Below, one piece after another: positions 16,779-25,084 of a stretch of 64,000 nt of DNA. Location: the NCBI RefSeq assembly GCF_002934665.1, contig NZ_NIRS01000008.1:186001-250000 (forward strand), given 5' to 3'. The translations under genes and the position numbers were made by a program. A model generated the notes under the pieces. It worked only from the letters and a program-made list of their open reading frames with translations. It made no database searches and was not told the DNA's origin. This DNA comes from Pseudomonas laurylsulfatiphila. Its GTDB lineage: Bacteria > Pseudomonadota > Gammaproteobacteria > Pseudomonadales > Pseudomonadaceae. Within the stretch, counting starts at the first letter, position 1. Every line of letters begins with the position of its first letter.

Positions 16779-17988
16779 TAGCTGCGTGTTGACGGGCGAG
16801 GCCTTGCTCGCCCGCTTCACCGCTCTGGATGCTTTTCTGACAGAGCATCAGGCACTGTGGAAACCTCGGCCATTCACTCATCTGCAGCTTCCCTGGGAAG
16901 CGTCCTACCCAGCTCTGGCCGAATGGCTACGCGAGCGGTCGTTGGAAGACGCGGAAAACGCCCACAATCAACCTGCCCTCCTGAATGCGCCGGAACCCTT
17001 TGCTTCCTTGGCATCGATGTCCGTTGCCTTGAGTGCCGTGGATGAATTGCCTGCGCACGCACTCGAAGCGGCCGGCCATCGACTGAACGTCGATGTACCG
17101 GGGCGCAAATGGCAGCAGATCGAAGCCTTCGCCAGTCGATTGCAGTTTTCCGAAACACCGAAGCATTGGCTGGACTGGTGCTCGGGCAAGGGACACTTGG
17201 GGCGCCGCCTGCTGCAACCGGGGCAACAACTGACTTGCCTGGAATATGACCCGGCACTGGTATCCAGCGGCCAGACACTCAGCCAGCGCCATCACCTGCA
17301 TGCGCTGCATATTGAACAGGATGTGCTCGCGGCAGACGCCGCTACTTTACTGAGTGCGCACCACACGCCCGTCGCGCTTCACGCCTGCGGTGATTTGCAT
17401 GTGCGGCTGATTCAACTCGCCAGCGCCACAGGCTGCAAACAGCTCGCCATTGCGCCGTGCTGCTACAACCGGATCAGTCTTGCCCAATACTCGTCGATTT
17501 CCTCGGCCGCCCAAGGCTCCGGCCTACAGCTTTCCCTCGACGACCTCGCGTTGCCCATGAGCGAAACCGTCACCGCTGGCGCCCGCGTGCGCCGTCAGCG
17601 CGACACCTCCATGGCCCGGCGCCTGGGTTTCGACTTGCTGCAACGGCAACTGCGCGGCATGGACGAGTATCTACCAACCCCTTCCCTGCCCAGCGCCTGG
17701 CTGGACAAACCCTTCGCCGATTACTGCCATCACCTGGCCGCACTCAAAGAGTTATCCACAATCGGCCCGCAAGATTGGCCAGCGCTTGAAGCCGCCGGTT
17801 GGCAGCGCTTGGCCGAGGTGCGCAACCTTGAGCTGCTACGCGGACTTTTCCGACGTCCGCTGGAGCTTTGGCTGGTTCTCGACCGGGCACTTTTCCTCGC
17901 CGAACAGGGCTACAGCGTCCGCGTCGGTACGTTCTGCGAAACACCGCTCACGCCGCGAAATTTCCTGCTCCTGGCCGAACGCGCTTAA
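16759..17988 (+). CDS. SAM-dependent methyltransferase (Methyltransf_32-like)
   Basis: About 409 residues. The SAM-binding glycine-rich motif is DWCSGKGHLGRRLL near residue 150, followed by LEYDPALV and the late motif ALHACGDLHVRL and IAPCCYNRIS. This DWCSGKGH...HACGDL...APCCY pattern is typical of the Methyltransf_32 group, in which some members act on RNA or proteins; substrate unknown. Start choice: ATG 16759 overlaps hisM by 20 bases; GTG 16786 or TTG 16789 just after the hisM stop are also possible. It is almost certainly co-transcribed with the importer, but a functional link is not evident. Confidence 0.8.
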   Translation: MPAKGVDSCVLTGEALLARFTALDAFLTEHQALWKPRPFTHLQLPWEASYPALAEWLRERSLEDAENAHNQPALLNAPEPFASLASMSVALSAVDELPAHALEAAGHRLNVDVPGRKWQQIEAFASRLQFSETPKHWLDWCSGKGHLGRRLLQPGQQLTCLEYDPALVSSGQTLSQRHHLHALHIEQDVLAADAATLLSAHHTPVALHACGDLHVRLIQLASATGCKQLAIAPCCYNRISLAQYSSISSAAQGSGLQLSLDDLALPMSETVTAGARVRRQRDTSMARRLGFDLLQRQLRGMDEYLPTPSLPSAWLDKPFADYCHHLAALKELSTIGPQDWPALEAAGWQRLAEVRNLELLRGLFRRPLELWLVLDRALFLAEQGYSVRVGTFCETPLTPRNFLLLAERA

Positions 17989-18330
17989 ACACACTCAACC
18001 TGTGGATAACTCTGTTGATGAAATAATCGTGGATCCAATATCCACGCCTGTTTTAGGGCTGAAACCTTCTGTTCATTTTTTGTACATCTGCATAAAAAAT
18101 CGAAAAAACAGGTATTTGCGGACAAACGAGAACAGATCCACAAATTTGGCCTAAACCCGGTGCGCTGCCAATGCCATTGTGCATAAGCATTTAATCAAAA
18201 CGACATAAACGCCTAATCCCGGACCGCAGACAGGGGAAATTGCACCCTTTCCCTTCTCTTGATATACACACACGCAAGGCAGCCAGTAGCGCGGCCACGA
18301 ACAAGAAAATTCTTTCGACAGGATGCGCCC
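17989..18330. other. AT-rich intergenic stretch
   Basis: 342 bases with no gene recognised. It is richer in A/T than its neighbours and contains a single TGTGGATAA (DnaA-box-like) near 18001-18010. It precedes the FkbM methyltransferase and presumably holds its promoter. Confidence 0.5.
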
Positions 18331-19155
18331 GTGACGTTCATTTCTTACGCACAGAATTTCGAAGACATACGCCTGTGGCGCGCCCTCAAAACCGTCGAGA
18401 ACGGCTTCTACATCGACGTCGGGGCAAACGATCCCACCCATGACTCGGTCACCAAGGCGTTCTACGACAACGGCTGGACCGGTATCAACGTCGAGCCGAT
18501 GCCCAACTACCACGAAGCCTTGTGCCAGCAACGCCCCAAGGACACCAACCTGCAATGCGTGGCCGGCGAAAGCGCCGACACCCTGACCTTCTACGGCATC
18601 GCCGGCACCGGCCTCTCGACCGTCGACCCTGCCATGGCGCAGATGCACAAAGACGCCGGCATGGACGTGCGCAGCCAAACCGTCCAATCGCGCACCCTCA
18701 CGTCGATCTGCGAAGAACACGCCCAGGGCCGCGCGATCCACTTCCTGAAGATCGACGTCGAAGGCCACGAAGAGACCGTCCTGCGCGGCATGGACTTCAC
18801 CCAGTGGCGGCCGTGGGTCATCCTCATCGAAACCCCGTGGGAGCGCGACCAGACCTGGGAAACCCTCGTCACCGGCGCCGGCTACCAATCCATCCTGTTC
18901 GACGGCATCAACACCTACTACCTCGCCGAAGAACACCTGAACCTCAAACCCGCCTTCGACATCCCGCCGTGCAACCTGGACGAATTCCAGTTCTGCAAAG
19001 GCCACAACTTCAGTCACCCGGTGAGCGACACCGAAAACCAGCTCGCCGCCGCCCTGCACCGCGCCGAACAGGCCGAAGCACAGCTGCGCGCGATGCAAAA
19101 CAGTCGAACCTGGAAAGCCATTCAGAAACTCAAGAAAACCCTACTGCGCGCCTGA
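18331..19155 (+). CDS. FkbM family methyltransferase
   Basis: 274 residues from GTG 18331, chosen because CAGGA lies 7-11 bases upstream and family members typically begin TFISYAQNFEDIRLWRAL. It contains FYIDVGANDPTHDSVT (SAM-binding motif I of the FkbM fold), INVEPMP and HFLKIDVEGHEETVLRGM. FkbM enzymes O-methylate sugars or small molecules and are frequent in glycan loci. The C-terminal ~45 residues (ENQLAAALHRAEQAEAQLRA) form a coiled coil seen in glycan-synthesis proteins. It lies just outside the genomic island, beside tRNA-Thr, and is monocistronic. Confidence 0.88.
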   Translation: MTFISYAQNFEDIRLWRALKTVENGFYIDVGANDPTHDSVTKAFYDNGWTGINVEPMPNYHEALCQQRPKDTNLQCVAGESADTLTFYGIAGTGLSTVDPAMAQMHKDAGMDVRSQTVQSRTLTSICEEHAQGRAIHFLKIDVEGHEETVLRGMDFTQWRPWVILIETPWERDQTWETLVTGAGYQSILFDGINTYYLAEEHLNLKPAFDIPPCNLDEFQFCKGHNFSHPVSDTENQLAAALHRAEQAEAQLRAMQNSRTWKAIQKLKKTLLRA

Positions 19156-19191
19156 CCCGAAGCCCGCGTAAAAATAGTCAGAATTCAGGGG

Positions 19192-19219
19192 TTTACAGAA
19201 CCTATCCAATCGCTATAAT
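19192..19219 (+). promoter_or_regulatory. Sigma-70 promoter of tRNA-Thr
   Basis: TTTACA (19192-19197) and a perfect TATAAT (19214-19219) are 16 bases apart and lie 14 bases before tRNA-Thr. Confidence 0.75.
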
Positions 19220-19233
19220 CGTCGCCCTGACAC

Positions 19234-19309
<76 letters not shown>

Positions 19310-19350
19310 CATTAGGCTCCATTGCATTCCACCGAATGCTCTGGAAGCCC

Positions 19351-19379
19351 CGAAAACCCGCCCTTTGGCGGGTTTTTTC
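19351..19379 (+). terminator. Terminator after tRNA-Thr (island side)
   Basis: AAAACCCGCC pairs with GGCGGGTTTT over a 4-base loop and is followed by a T-run. As it lies inside the island, the element brought a new terminator for the tRNA. Confidence 0.85.
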
Positions 19380-19473
19380 GTTCCAGGACCCTCTGTCGGG
19401 ATCCAACAAAATCCCCCTTCCCCGAGGGTATGTTAGGGGTACTGCGATTTTCCGGTCAGGAGCGCGTACCCCT

Positions 19474-20802
19474 ATGCCACGTCTAGCGATCCCTCTCAGC
19501 GACCTGCAATGCCGCACGGCCAAAACCCGCGAACGCGCCTACAAACTGTTCGACGGCGGCGGCATGTACCTTTTCGTCAAACCCAATGGCGTGAAGACCT
19601 GGCGCTTGAAGTACACCAAGCCCAACGGCAAGGAAGGTACGCTCATTATCGGCAATTACCCCATCGTTACCCTTTCCGTCGCACGGCGTAAGCGAGACGA
19701 AGCCAAGGCATTGCTGCTCGACAATCTCGACCCAACGGAAGAAAAGAAGAAGGCCAAGATCGTGGCCCAGCGTGCGACACTGCTTTTCGAAACCGTTGCT
19801 CTGGAGTGGCACGCTGATATGTCCCGCCGCTGGACCGAAGGCCACGCAAAAACCGTAATGAGCCGACTGCGCACCCACGCCTTTCCGCTGATCGGCCAAC
19901 GCCCCATCGCCGAGCTTGATACCCACGACTTGCTAGAGATCACCCAGCGCATCAAGGAACGCGGCACCATGGATGTGGCGCTCAGGGTGCAGAACTACTT
20001 GTCCACCATCATGCGCGGGGCCAAAAGAGCCCGGCAGATCACCATGAATCCTGCACTGGATCTGGCAGGCTCGATTCACGCGCCGCGCACAGTCCATCGT
20101 CCGGCCCTCTCCCTCAACCGCCTACCCGAACTGCTACACCGTATCGACAACTACAACGGCCGCGAGCTGACGCGACTCGCCGTCCTATTGACGTTGCATG
20201 TATTCGTCCGCTCCAGTGAACTGCGCTTCGCTCGATGGAGTGAGTTCGACCTCCAACGCGCCATGTGGGAAATCCCCGATACGCGCGCACCGATTGAAGG
20301 GGTACGCAACTCCACACGTGGGACCAAGATGAACGGCGACATTCAAATGGTTCCGCTATCGCCCCAAGTGATCGAAATACTGGAGCGCCTGCGCAGCCTC
20401 AGTCGCTTTTCAGAGTTGGTGCTACCGGGCGACCACAAGTACTGGAAGCCCATGTCCGAGAATACGGTGAACACCATGCTCCGCAACGTCGGCTATGACA
20501 CCAGCAAGGACGTGTGCGGCCACGGCTTCAGGACCATGGCCTGTAGCGCTCTGCTGGAGTCCGGGTTATGGACCGACGCAGCCATCGAAAGACAAATGAG
20601 CCACAAGGAACGCAACCGTGTGCGTGCCGCGTATATCCACAAAGCTGAATTTCTGGAACAGCGTCGGCTGATCATGGCGTGGTGGAGCAACTACATCGAT
20701 GCTAACCGCCATGGGCATGTGACGCCCCACGAATTCGCTCATCCAGTCGGCGACAACATCACCGCCCTACAAAATAGCCGTGGCGCATCCAAACGTGGGT
20801 AA
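19474..20802 (+). CDS. int: P4-type tyrosine recombinase (island integrase)
   Basis: 442 residues from ATG 19474 (AGGAG upstream; the longer frame from 19336 would run through the tRNA terminator). It has the DUF4102 arm-binding domain (LSDLQCRTAKTRERAYKLFDG ... LSVARRKRDEAKALL), a SAM-like core-binding domain, and the catalytic domain with Arg in FVRSSELRFARWSEFDL, the H-x-x-R box in GHGFRTMACSALLES, His in MSHKERN and the Tyr nucleophile in VRAAYIHKAEF. All catalytic residues are present, so it should be active. It integrates and excises the island at tRNA-Thr. Length and order are those of P4/CP4-57 integrases. Confidence 0.95.
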   Translation: MPRLAIPLSDLQCRTAKTRERAYKLFDGGGMYLFVKPNGVKTWRLKYTKPNGKEGTLIIGNYPIVTLSVARRKRDEAKALLLDNLDPTEEKKKAKIVAQRATLLFETVALEWHADMSRRWTEGHAKTVMSRLRTHAFPLIGQRPIAELDTHDLLEITQRIKERGTMDVALRVQNYLSTIMRGAKRARQITMNPALDLAGSIHAPRTVHRPALSLNRLPELLHRIDNYNGRELTRLAVLLTLHVFVRSSELRFARWSEFDLQRAMWEIPDTRAPIEGVRNSTRGTKMNGDIQMVPLSPQVIEILERLRSLSRFSELVLPGDHKYWKPMSENTVNTMLRNVGYDTSKDVCGHGFRTMACSALLESGLWTDAAIERQMSHKERNRVRAAYIHKAEFLEQRRLIMAWWSNYIDANRHGHVTPHEFAHPVGDNITALQNSRGASKRG

Positions 20803-20837
20803 GCCAATGAGATCACCACAGTCCGCCCTTCCACGCG

Positions 20838-20882
20838 GGTCCATCCAAGCGGGGCTGCAAAGCCGCCCTGCTTGGATGGACC
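20838..20882 (+). repeat. Inverted repeat downstream of the integrase
   Basis: GGTCCATCCAAGC (20838-20850) and GCTTGGATGGACC (20870-20882) pair perfectly. An A-rich stretch but no T-run follows, so it is probably a hairpin ending the integrase transcript. Confidence 0.6.
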
Positions 20883-21242
20883 TCACTTAAAAAATCTAAA
20901 GCCCACGCAATTGTCTGTGGAAAACCACAGATTTCCACCGGTGGATAATTTCATCCACAGCCGCGGAGCTCCCAAAAATTCGAGCCTTGACCTGAATTAT
21001 CCACAGGCGTAGAAAAGATCGGGCAAAGCGCTGTCGTTGACAGCAACCCAGGTAGCCAGAACCTCTAAGGCTACGCCACGCCGTGGTGGTTCACCCAAAG
21101 TGCGATTAGCGTCCGGCAGCTCGCACGGTCACTCACCGAGTGATGGATGCCTACTTCAGATCATTGCCATTGCGGCAAATACATCCCCCTACCCAGCTGC
21201 CTGCAGCAACCTATCCGCTTGGCCATTTCATTGCGCCAACCT

Positions 21243-21277
21243 GCGCCCGTCTCTTTCTTCCGGAAAGAGACGGGCGC
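21243..21277. repeat. Perfect 15-bp inverted repeat
   Basis: GCGCCCGTCTCTTTC (21243-21257) and GAAAGAGACGGGCGC (21263-21277) pair over a 5-base loop with no T-run. Function unknown. Confidence 0.75.
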
Positions 21278-21709
21278 TCCTACCGCTGCTGCAGCCCATC
21301 TCGTACAAGGCGTTGCGGCATTCCCCCTCGTGACAATCGGCGTGACAAACACCGAAAAGTCACCAGCAACAGCGATGCAGATGATGGTGCCGCAGCCCAA
21401 GGAATGGATTGCACCTGACTGACAGTCAGGCATGCCCCGGTCATCACCTCACTGCCTTCACCCGACTCAGGATCTCGCGGCGTTGGTCTCGTCAGCCAGC
21501 ACAGCCTCCACCCGCCCACTTCCTCGGAAGTGCTCAGGGGGCCAGATCATGAGATGCCCAAGCTCCCGGTCGTAAGGAGCCGCCAGTCCCGCGCTAGTGG
21601 ACAACCCTCACAGGTCGCAGGGGCCTTGATCCCTGATAACACTCAACATTCGTGGCGGGATGACGTGGGGAAAGACTTCAAACGGTTTGGCTTCGAGAGG
21701 AGTTTGATC

Positions 21710-22690
21710 ATGGCGTTGGTCGGTAGACGGGATGGGCGCAATTTTGGCTATGGTCGGTAACTCAGCTATGCCGGGCCGCAAGCGCTAAAAGATCTGTTTG
21801 GCGGCGGGCATTACGGCACGGTCAAAGCGTACAGTGATCGCTGGCAGTCATTTGTGCGCTGGTGTCGCTCGGAGGATGGACCAGGGTTTAATGATGCGCG
21901 GCAGATTGATCGGCAGACCTTGCTGGACTACGCCGGGCATCTGCGGCAGCAAGTTGAACTAGGCGCTATCGGCATCGCCACCGCGCAAAACCGATTGTCC
22001 AGCGTGAATCGGACCATGGCTGCGCTTCGTGGTGATCAATATGTGAAAGTGCCGAGTCCGAGCAAGGCGTTGGGAATGCGGCGCACCAGTGTTCGTCATT
22101 CGGTGCCACAAGGCCAAGACCGCGAACACGTGAAGCGGATCGTCGACGAGCTCTGCGAACACCAAATGCCGCGTGCGGCGGCCATCGCTCAGTTAGCGCG
22201 AGCCACCGGCATGCGCTTGCGCGAGGCCATTTTGGCCGACCTTCCGCGCCTGAAGCGTGAGTCCGAACAATACGGGAAGATCAACATCCAGGATGGCACC
22301 AAAGGTGGTCGCTCAGGCGCGTCGGCACCTCGTTGGATTACGATAGATGATCATATTCGTGACGCACTGAGGTTTGCCGAAAAGGTCTCGCCCGACGGTA
22401 GCCGCAACCTGCTTGCACCGAACGAACGCTACCTCGATTTCCTGCAGGAAATTGTCCGCCCCGCACGGGACATCATCCATAAGCACGACCTCAAAGGCTT
22501 CCACGAATTTCGGGCAGCCTATGCGTGCGAACGCTATGAGCAAATCACTCACCATCCCGCCCCCATCAACGGTGGCCATTGCTATCAACTCGGCCGACGC
22601 CTAGATCAGGATGCCCGAGTACAAATCAGCTATGAGCTGGGGCATGGCCGTATCGACGTGGTGTCGGCTTACATTGGTGGTCGAGCATGA
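21710..22690 (+). pseudogene. Integrase-domain recombinase interrupted by an ochre codon
   Basis: The gene starts at ATG 21710 with AGGAG just upstream (MALVGRRDGRNFGYGR) and is stopped by TAA at 21758-21760. The same frame continues without further stops as LSYAGPQALKDLFGGGHYGT, then the SAM-like N-terminal domain and a tyrosine-recombinase catalytic domain with Arg in ATGMRLREAIL, the HxxR box in GFHEFRAAYACERY and GHGRIDVVSAYIGG with the final His and Tyr. A CAA-to-TAA or CAG-to-TAA change would explain the stop. The group resembles the integrase-domain proteins carried by Pseudomonas integrative elements in addition to their main integrase. A shorter product from GTG 21854 is possible, which would keep the catalytic domain. 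Confidence 0.78.
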
Positions 22691-22962
22691 GCACGGCATT
22701 CGATATGGAGTTGTTCCTGTCAGGCGTCCTGGCCGGGTCGCATACCACACGCCAACGCCACCTTCGTCAGGCGAAAACTATCCAAGCAGCAATTGCTGAG
22801 CGCTGGCAACGCGATAATCCATGGACTTGGCGGAGAAAACACCTTGCGTGGTTTTTGAGTCGCCACCTAAACCAGCACACTGAATCGACGCACTACTACT
22901 ATTTGCTGACCATGCAATTACTCACTCATCGCTTAGGAAAACCCTGGCAGTTCAACCGCTAA
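22687..22962 (+). CDS. Small protein coupled to the recombinase gene
   Basis: 91 residues, basic, rich in His, Arg and aromatic residues (RQRHLRQAKTIQAAIAERWQ ... HTESTHYYYLLTMQLLTHR). Its ATG overlaps the recombinase stop as ATGA, so the two were an operon. No known domain is recognised. Its fixed place next to this kind of recombinase suggests a recombination accessory factor or DNA-binding partner, but that is inference from position only. Confidence 0.65.
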   Translation: MSTAFDMELFLSGVLAGSHTTRQRHLRQAKTIQAAIAERWQRDNPWTWRRKHLAWFLSRHLNQHTESTHYYYLLTMQLLTHRLGKPWQFNR

Positions 22963-23320
22963 ACGAATGTATGGTCAGAAAACGGCCTCTTGTAGCCATT
23001 GAGCGTGCGTCAGGATCGGACAGGGAAATTTGTTTGTCCGGCTACCGTTGCAGCAGGATCGCCCCCTTCAAACCCAAGCGCACCCAAGTCGAGTTCATCG
23101 ATGAAAACGTCGACCACTCGTATCGGATTTTCTTTGGCTACGTAATCGTCCAAGCACTCCGAAAGCAAGGACTTGCATCTGAGCCTCACCTTCAATGAAT
23201 CGCTTCATGATCGTCCCCCCGATACAATCTCGACGATCAGAAGGTTAGACAATCCTCGGCGTTTCACACAGCCTGACCCCGAAGCCGACGATCAGATGCG
23301 CCTATAAAGCTGCGAGTGAT
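22963..23320. other. Intergenic region with a transposase scrap
   Basis: 358 bases. The minus strand carries the decayed start of an IS1182-type transposase (23045-23208); nothing else is recognised. It separates the recombinase pair from the 3' end of the hxs-methyltransferase unit. Confidence 0.6.
23045..23208 (-). pseudogene. Remnant of an IS1182-family transposase N-terminus
   Basis: On the minus strand ATG 23208 opens MKRFIEGE, the typical start of this transposase group. After a frameshift the homology continues as LLSECLDDYVAKENPIRVVD and FIDELDLGALGFEGGDPAAT, then stops. About 55 of several hundred residues remain. This is recognition from memory of the family's conserved N-terminus; an alignment would settle it. 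Confidence 0.65.
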
Positions 23321-23881
23321 TCAGGTTTTTTTCTGGGCAACCACTTTTACGGTAGCATTTTTTTTATGAGGACCTACAGGTCGCTCTAAGTAATACTTGA
23401 TAATGAACTGCTTTTCTAAAAGCCTTTTTACTTCTCCAGAAAGACTCAGATCTCGCCAGTTTTCACCATTGCCAGCAATGCTTTCATAAATAAAAAAACC
23501 TTCCGGCTGAATTGCATCAATCAAGTTAACAATCAAATTTTCATGATACAAATGAATAACTATGACAGCTGAGAATGCATTATTTAAGAATGGGAGTGTT
23601 TGCCTACAATCGAGGATTACTGGGTGTATATTTTTGCAATTTAAATGCCATAAATCGCTGAAACTCTTATAAGAAAAATCAGCGGCTATTACATTCGCAA
23701 AATGCCTTGATAATAGTACGGAATTACGACCATAGCCGCACCCCAAATCAAGAGCAAGAGACCCTTTAGGTAAATTCAGCCCTGATATCTCTCTCGCCAA
23801 AAAACTTGATGGTTCATTGGATATTGGCTTTTTATGTCGACTGTATTTTTCTATAATTAAACTTACTCCGCCGCGCAACAA
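23321..23881 (-). CDS. SAM-dependent methyltransferase linked to the hxs cluster
   Basis: About 186 residues with a class I methyltransferase core: LALDLGCGYGRNSVLLSRHF (motif I), NVIAADFS (motif II), an acidic VILDCRQTLPFLN and AVIVIHLYHENLI (motif IV region); TehB/Methyltransf_11-like. The start is uncertain: TTG 23881 is the first usable codon, and the frame is the same as that of hxsC, separated from it by one TAA codon and 27 bases. The gene is clearly A/T-rich compared with the host core genes, a sign of transfer. Position makes it a likely extra tailoring enzyme for the HxsA peptide, but its target is not shown by the sequence. Confidence 0.75.
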   Translation of the reverse strand: MLRGGVSLIIEKYSRHKKPISNEPSSFLAREISGLNLPKGSLALDLGCGYGRNSVLLSRHFANVIAADFSYKSFSDLWHLNCKNIHPVILDCRQTLPFLNNAFSAVIVIHLYHENLIVNLIDAIQPEGFFIYESIAGNGENWRDLSLSGEVKRLLEKQFIIKYYLERPVGPHKKNATVKVVAQKKT

Positions 23882-23908
23882 ATCACAAAATAATCTTGAT
23901 GCCGACCT

Positions 23909-25084
23909 TTAACGTAGATCAACAAAAGGTATTAGGCTCTTACTATAGCCATGCTTGATCCCTGACGAAAAAAATCCTCCGCAGTCCGATTTTCGAGTGC
24001 ATGCCTCGCACTCGGTGGCGTATTCATTTTTCCAGTCACTGATTGACTTTCGGTAATAGGGATTAATATCTGAGTTCACTAGGCAGAGTTGATGATTGTA
24101 GACCGAGATATTCATTCCGTATTTGGCGAGGATGCAAACCGATTTGCTGAGTGTATCTTTGTACTCGAATGGATCGATCCACAGCTCATCGAGATTGGCC
24201 CTGGTAAAACCCATCATCTCAAGGCCCATCAGCGCTACATGGTCAACAAACAGAAGATTGCGTGCGATGAACTCACACAGTTCAGGAAGGCGCTTTACTG
24301 AGAGTTTGTGAATGACGACTCGGATCTCAACCTTCTGTCCCAAGCGCTTCAGATTGAGAATGCCTTGAATGGTTTCATCGAATGCGCCCCGGGCCTGGAC
24401 AATGTAGTCATGCAGTGTCGGATCATCTGAATAGACAGGGATTCCGATCATCGCGTCAGGCAATTCAATCTGCGCATACTGTTCAGCGAACACAGGGTCT
24501 TTGAAACTACGTCCATTCGAGAGAATGTGGATGGCGGTTCTTGGCAGATAACTTTTTGTCAGCCTGATGATCTTAAGGAAGCGCTCCCGGTTGGTCGTTG
24601 GCTCTCCCCCAGTAAATACCAATTCGTGGGTGTCTTTTGGAATCAGCGGAATCAGGTTTTCGATCTCGTCGAGTATCCATGAGTCATCAGCGGCTTTCGG
24701 CGGCTGGGAACACATGAGGCAGTAATGATTACACTGCTCTGTGACCAGGATACTGTTGTGCGGCGACGATGCTCGAAACAACACTCGGATGCTCTGACGA
24801 TCCGCTGAAAGCCGGACAACATCGCCATCACCGATATAGCTATAGTCATCCGGCAGAATTGAAAAATCAGAGTCCAAAGGGAGCGCATCAACCAGATACC
24901 GATGTTTCTCAACCAGCAGATAGTGCGCGAATCCTTGGGGGATCTGATTATCGGAAACCAGGTAGGCCATTTCTCGTCGCAAAACTTCAGGCAGATTCCG
25001 ACTGGTTGATACTTTGGCCAATGTGATGGTCTTATCAACATCAACCGCATGTATTCGGATAATCTTTCCGCCGAGTTTCAGCAT
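23909..25084 (-). CDS. hxsC: His-Xaa-Ser system radical SAM protein HxsC
   Basis: 391 residues from ATG 25084, which overlaps the hxsB stop (ATGCTGA); GTG 25096 is an alternative. The radical SAM cluster motif C-x3-C-x2-C is in VTEQCNHYCLMCSQPP (Cys118, 122, 125), followed by the SAM-binding glycine pair in HELVFTGGEPTTN and HILSNGRSF. A second cysteine group, CEACTRKSDC (359, 362, 368), near the C-terminus suggests an auxiliary Fe-S site. The first ~105 residues are a separate N-terminal domain. In the Hxs family HxsC and HxsB act with HxsD on the HxsA repeat peptide. Fourth gene of hxsADBC. Confidence 0.88.
   Translation of the reverse strand: MLKLGGKIIRIHAVDVDKTITLAKVSTSRNLPEVLRREMAYLVSDNQIPQGFAHYLLVEKHRYLVDALPLDSDFSILPDDYSYIGDGDVVRLSADRQSIRVLFRASSPHNSILVTEQCNHYCLMCSQPPKAADDSWILDEIENLIPLIPKDTHELVFTGGEPTTNRERFLKIIRLTKSYLPRTAIHILSNGRSFKDPVFAEQYAQIELPDAMIGIPVYSDDPTLHDYIVQARGAFDETIQGILNLKRLGQKVEIRVVIHKLSVKRLPELCEFIARNLLFVDHVALMGLEMMGFTRANLDELWIDPFEYKDTLSKSVCILAKYGMNISVYNHQLCLVNSDINPYYRKSISDWKNEYATECEACTRKSDCGGFFSSGIKHGYSKSLIPFVDLR

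Larger units (their letters stand above)
20803..21709. other. Non-coding stretch between the integrase and the second recombinase
   Basis: About 900 bases without a credible gene; short frames here have no recognisable sequence. It holds the hairpin at 20838-20882, a short palindrome around CTGTGGAAAACCACAG near 20914, a group of DnaA-box-like motifs (20940-21005, including a perfect TTATCCACA at 20997-21005) and a perfect 15-bp inverted repeat at 21243-21277. An origin or recombination region is possible but unproven. Confidence 0.5.

Noticed and set aside
22971..23198. 75-codon plus-strand frame
   Set aside because: It is antisense to the IS1182 transposase remnant and has no independent support.
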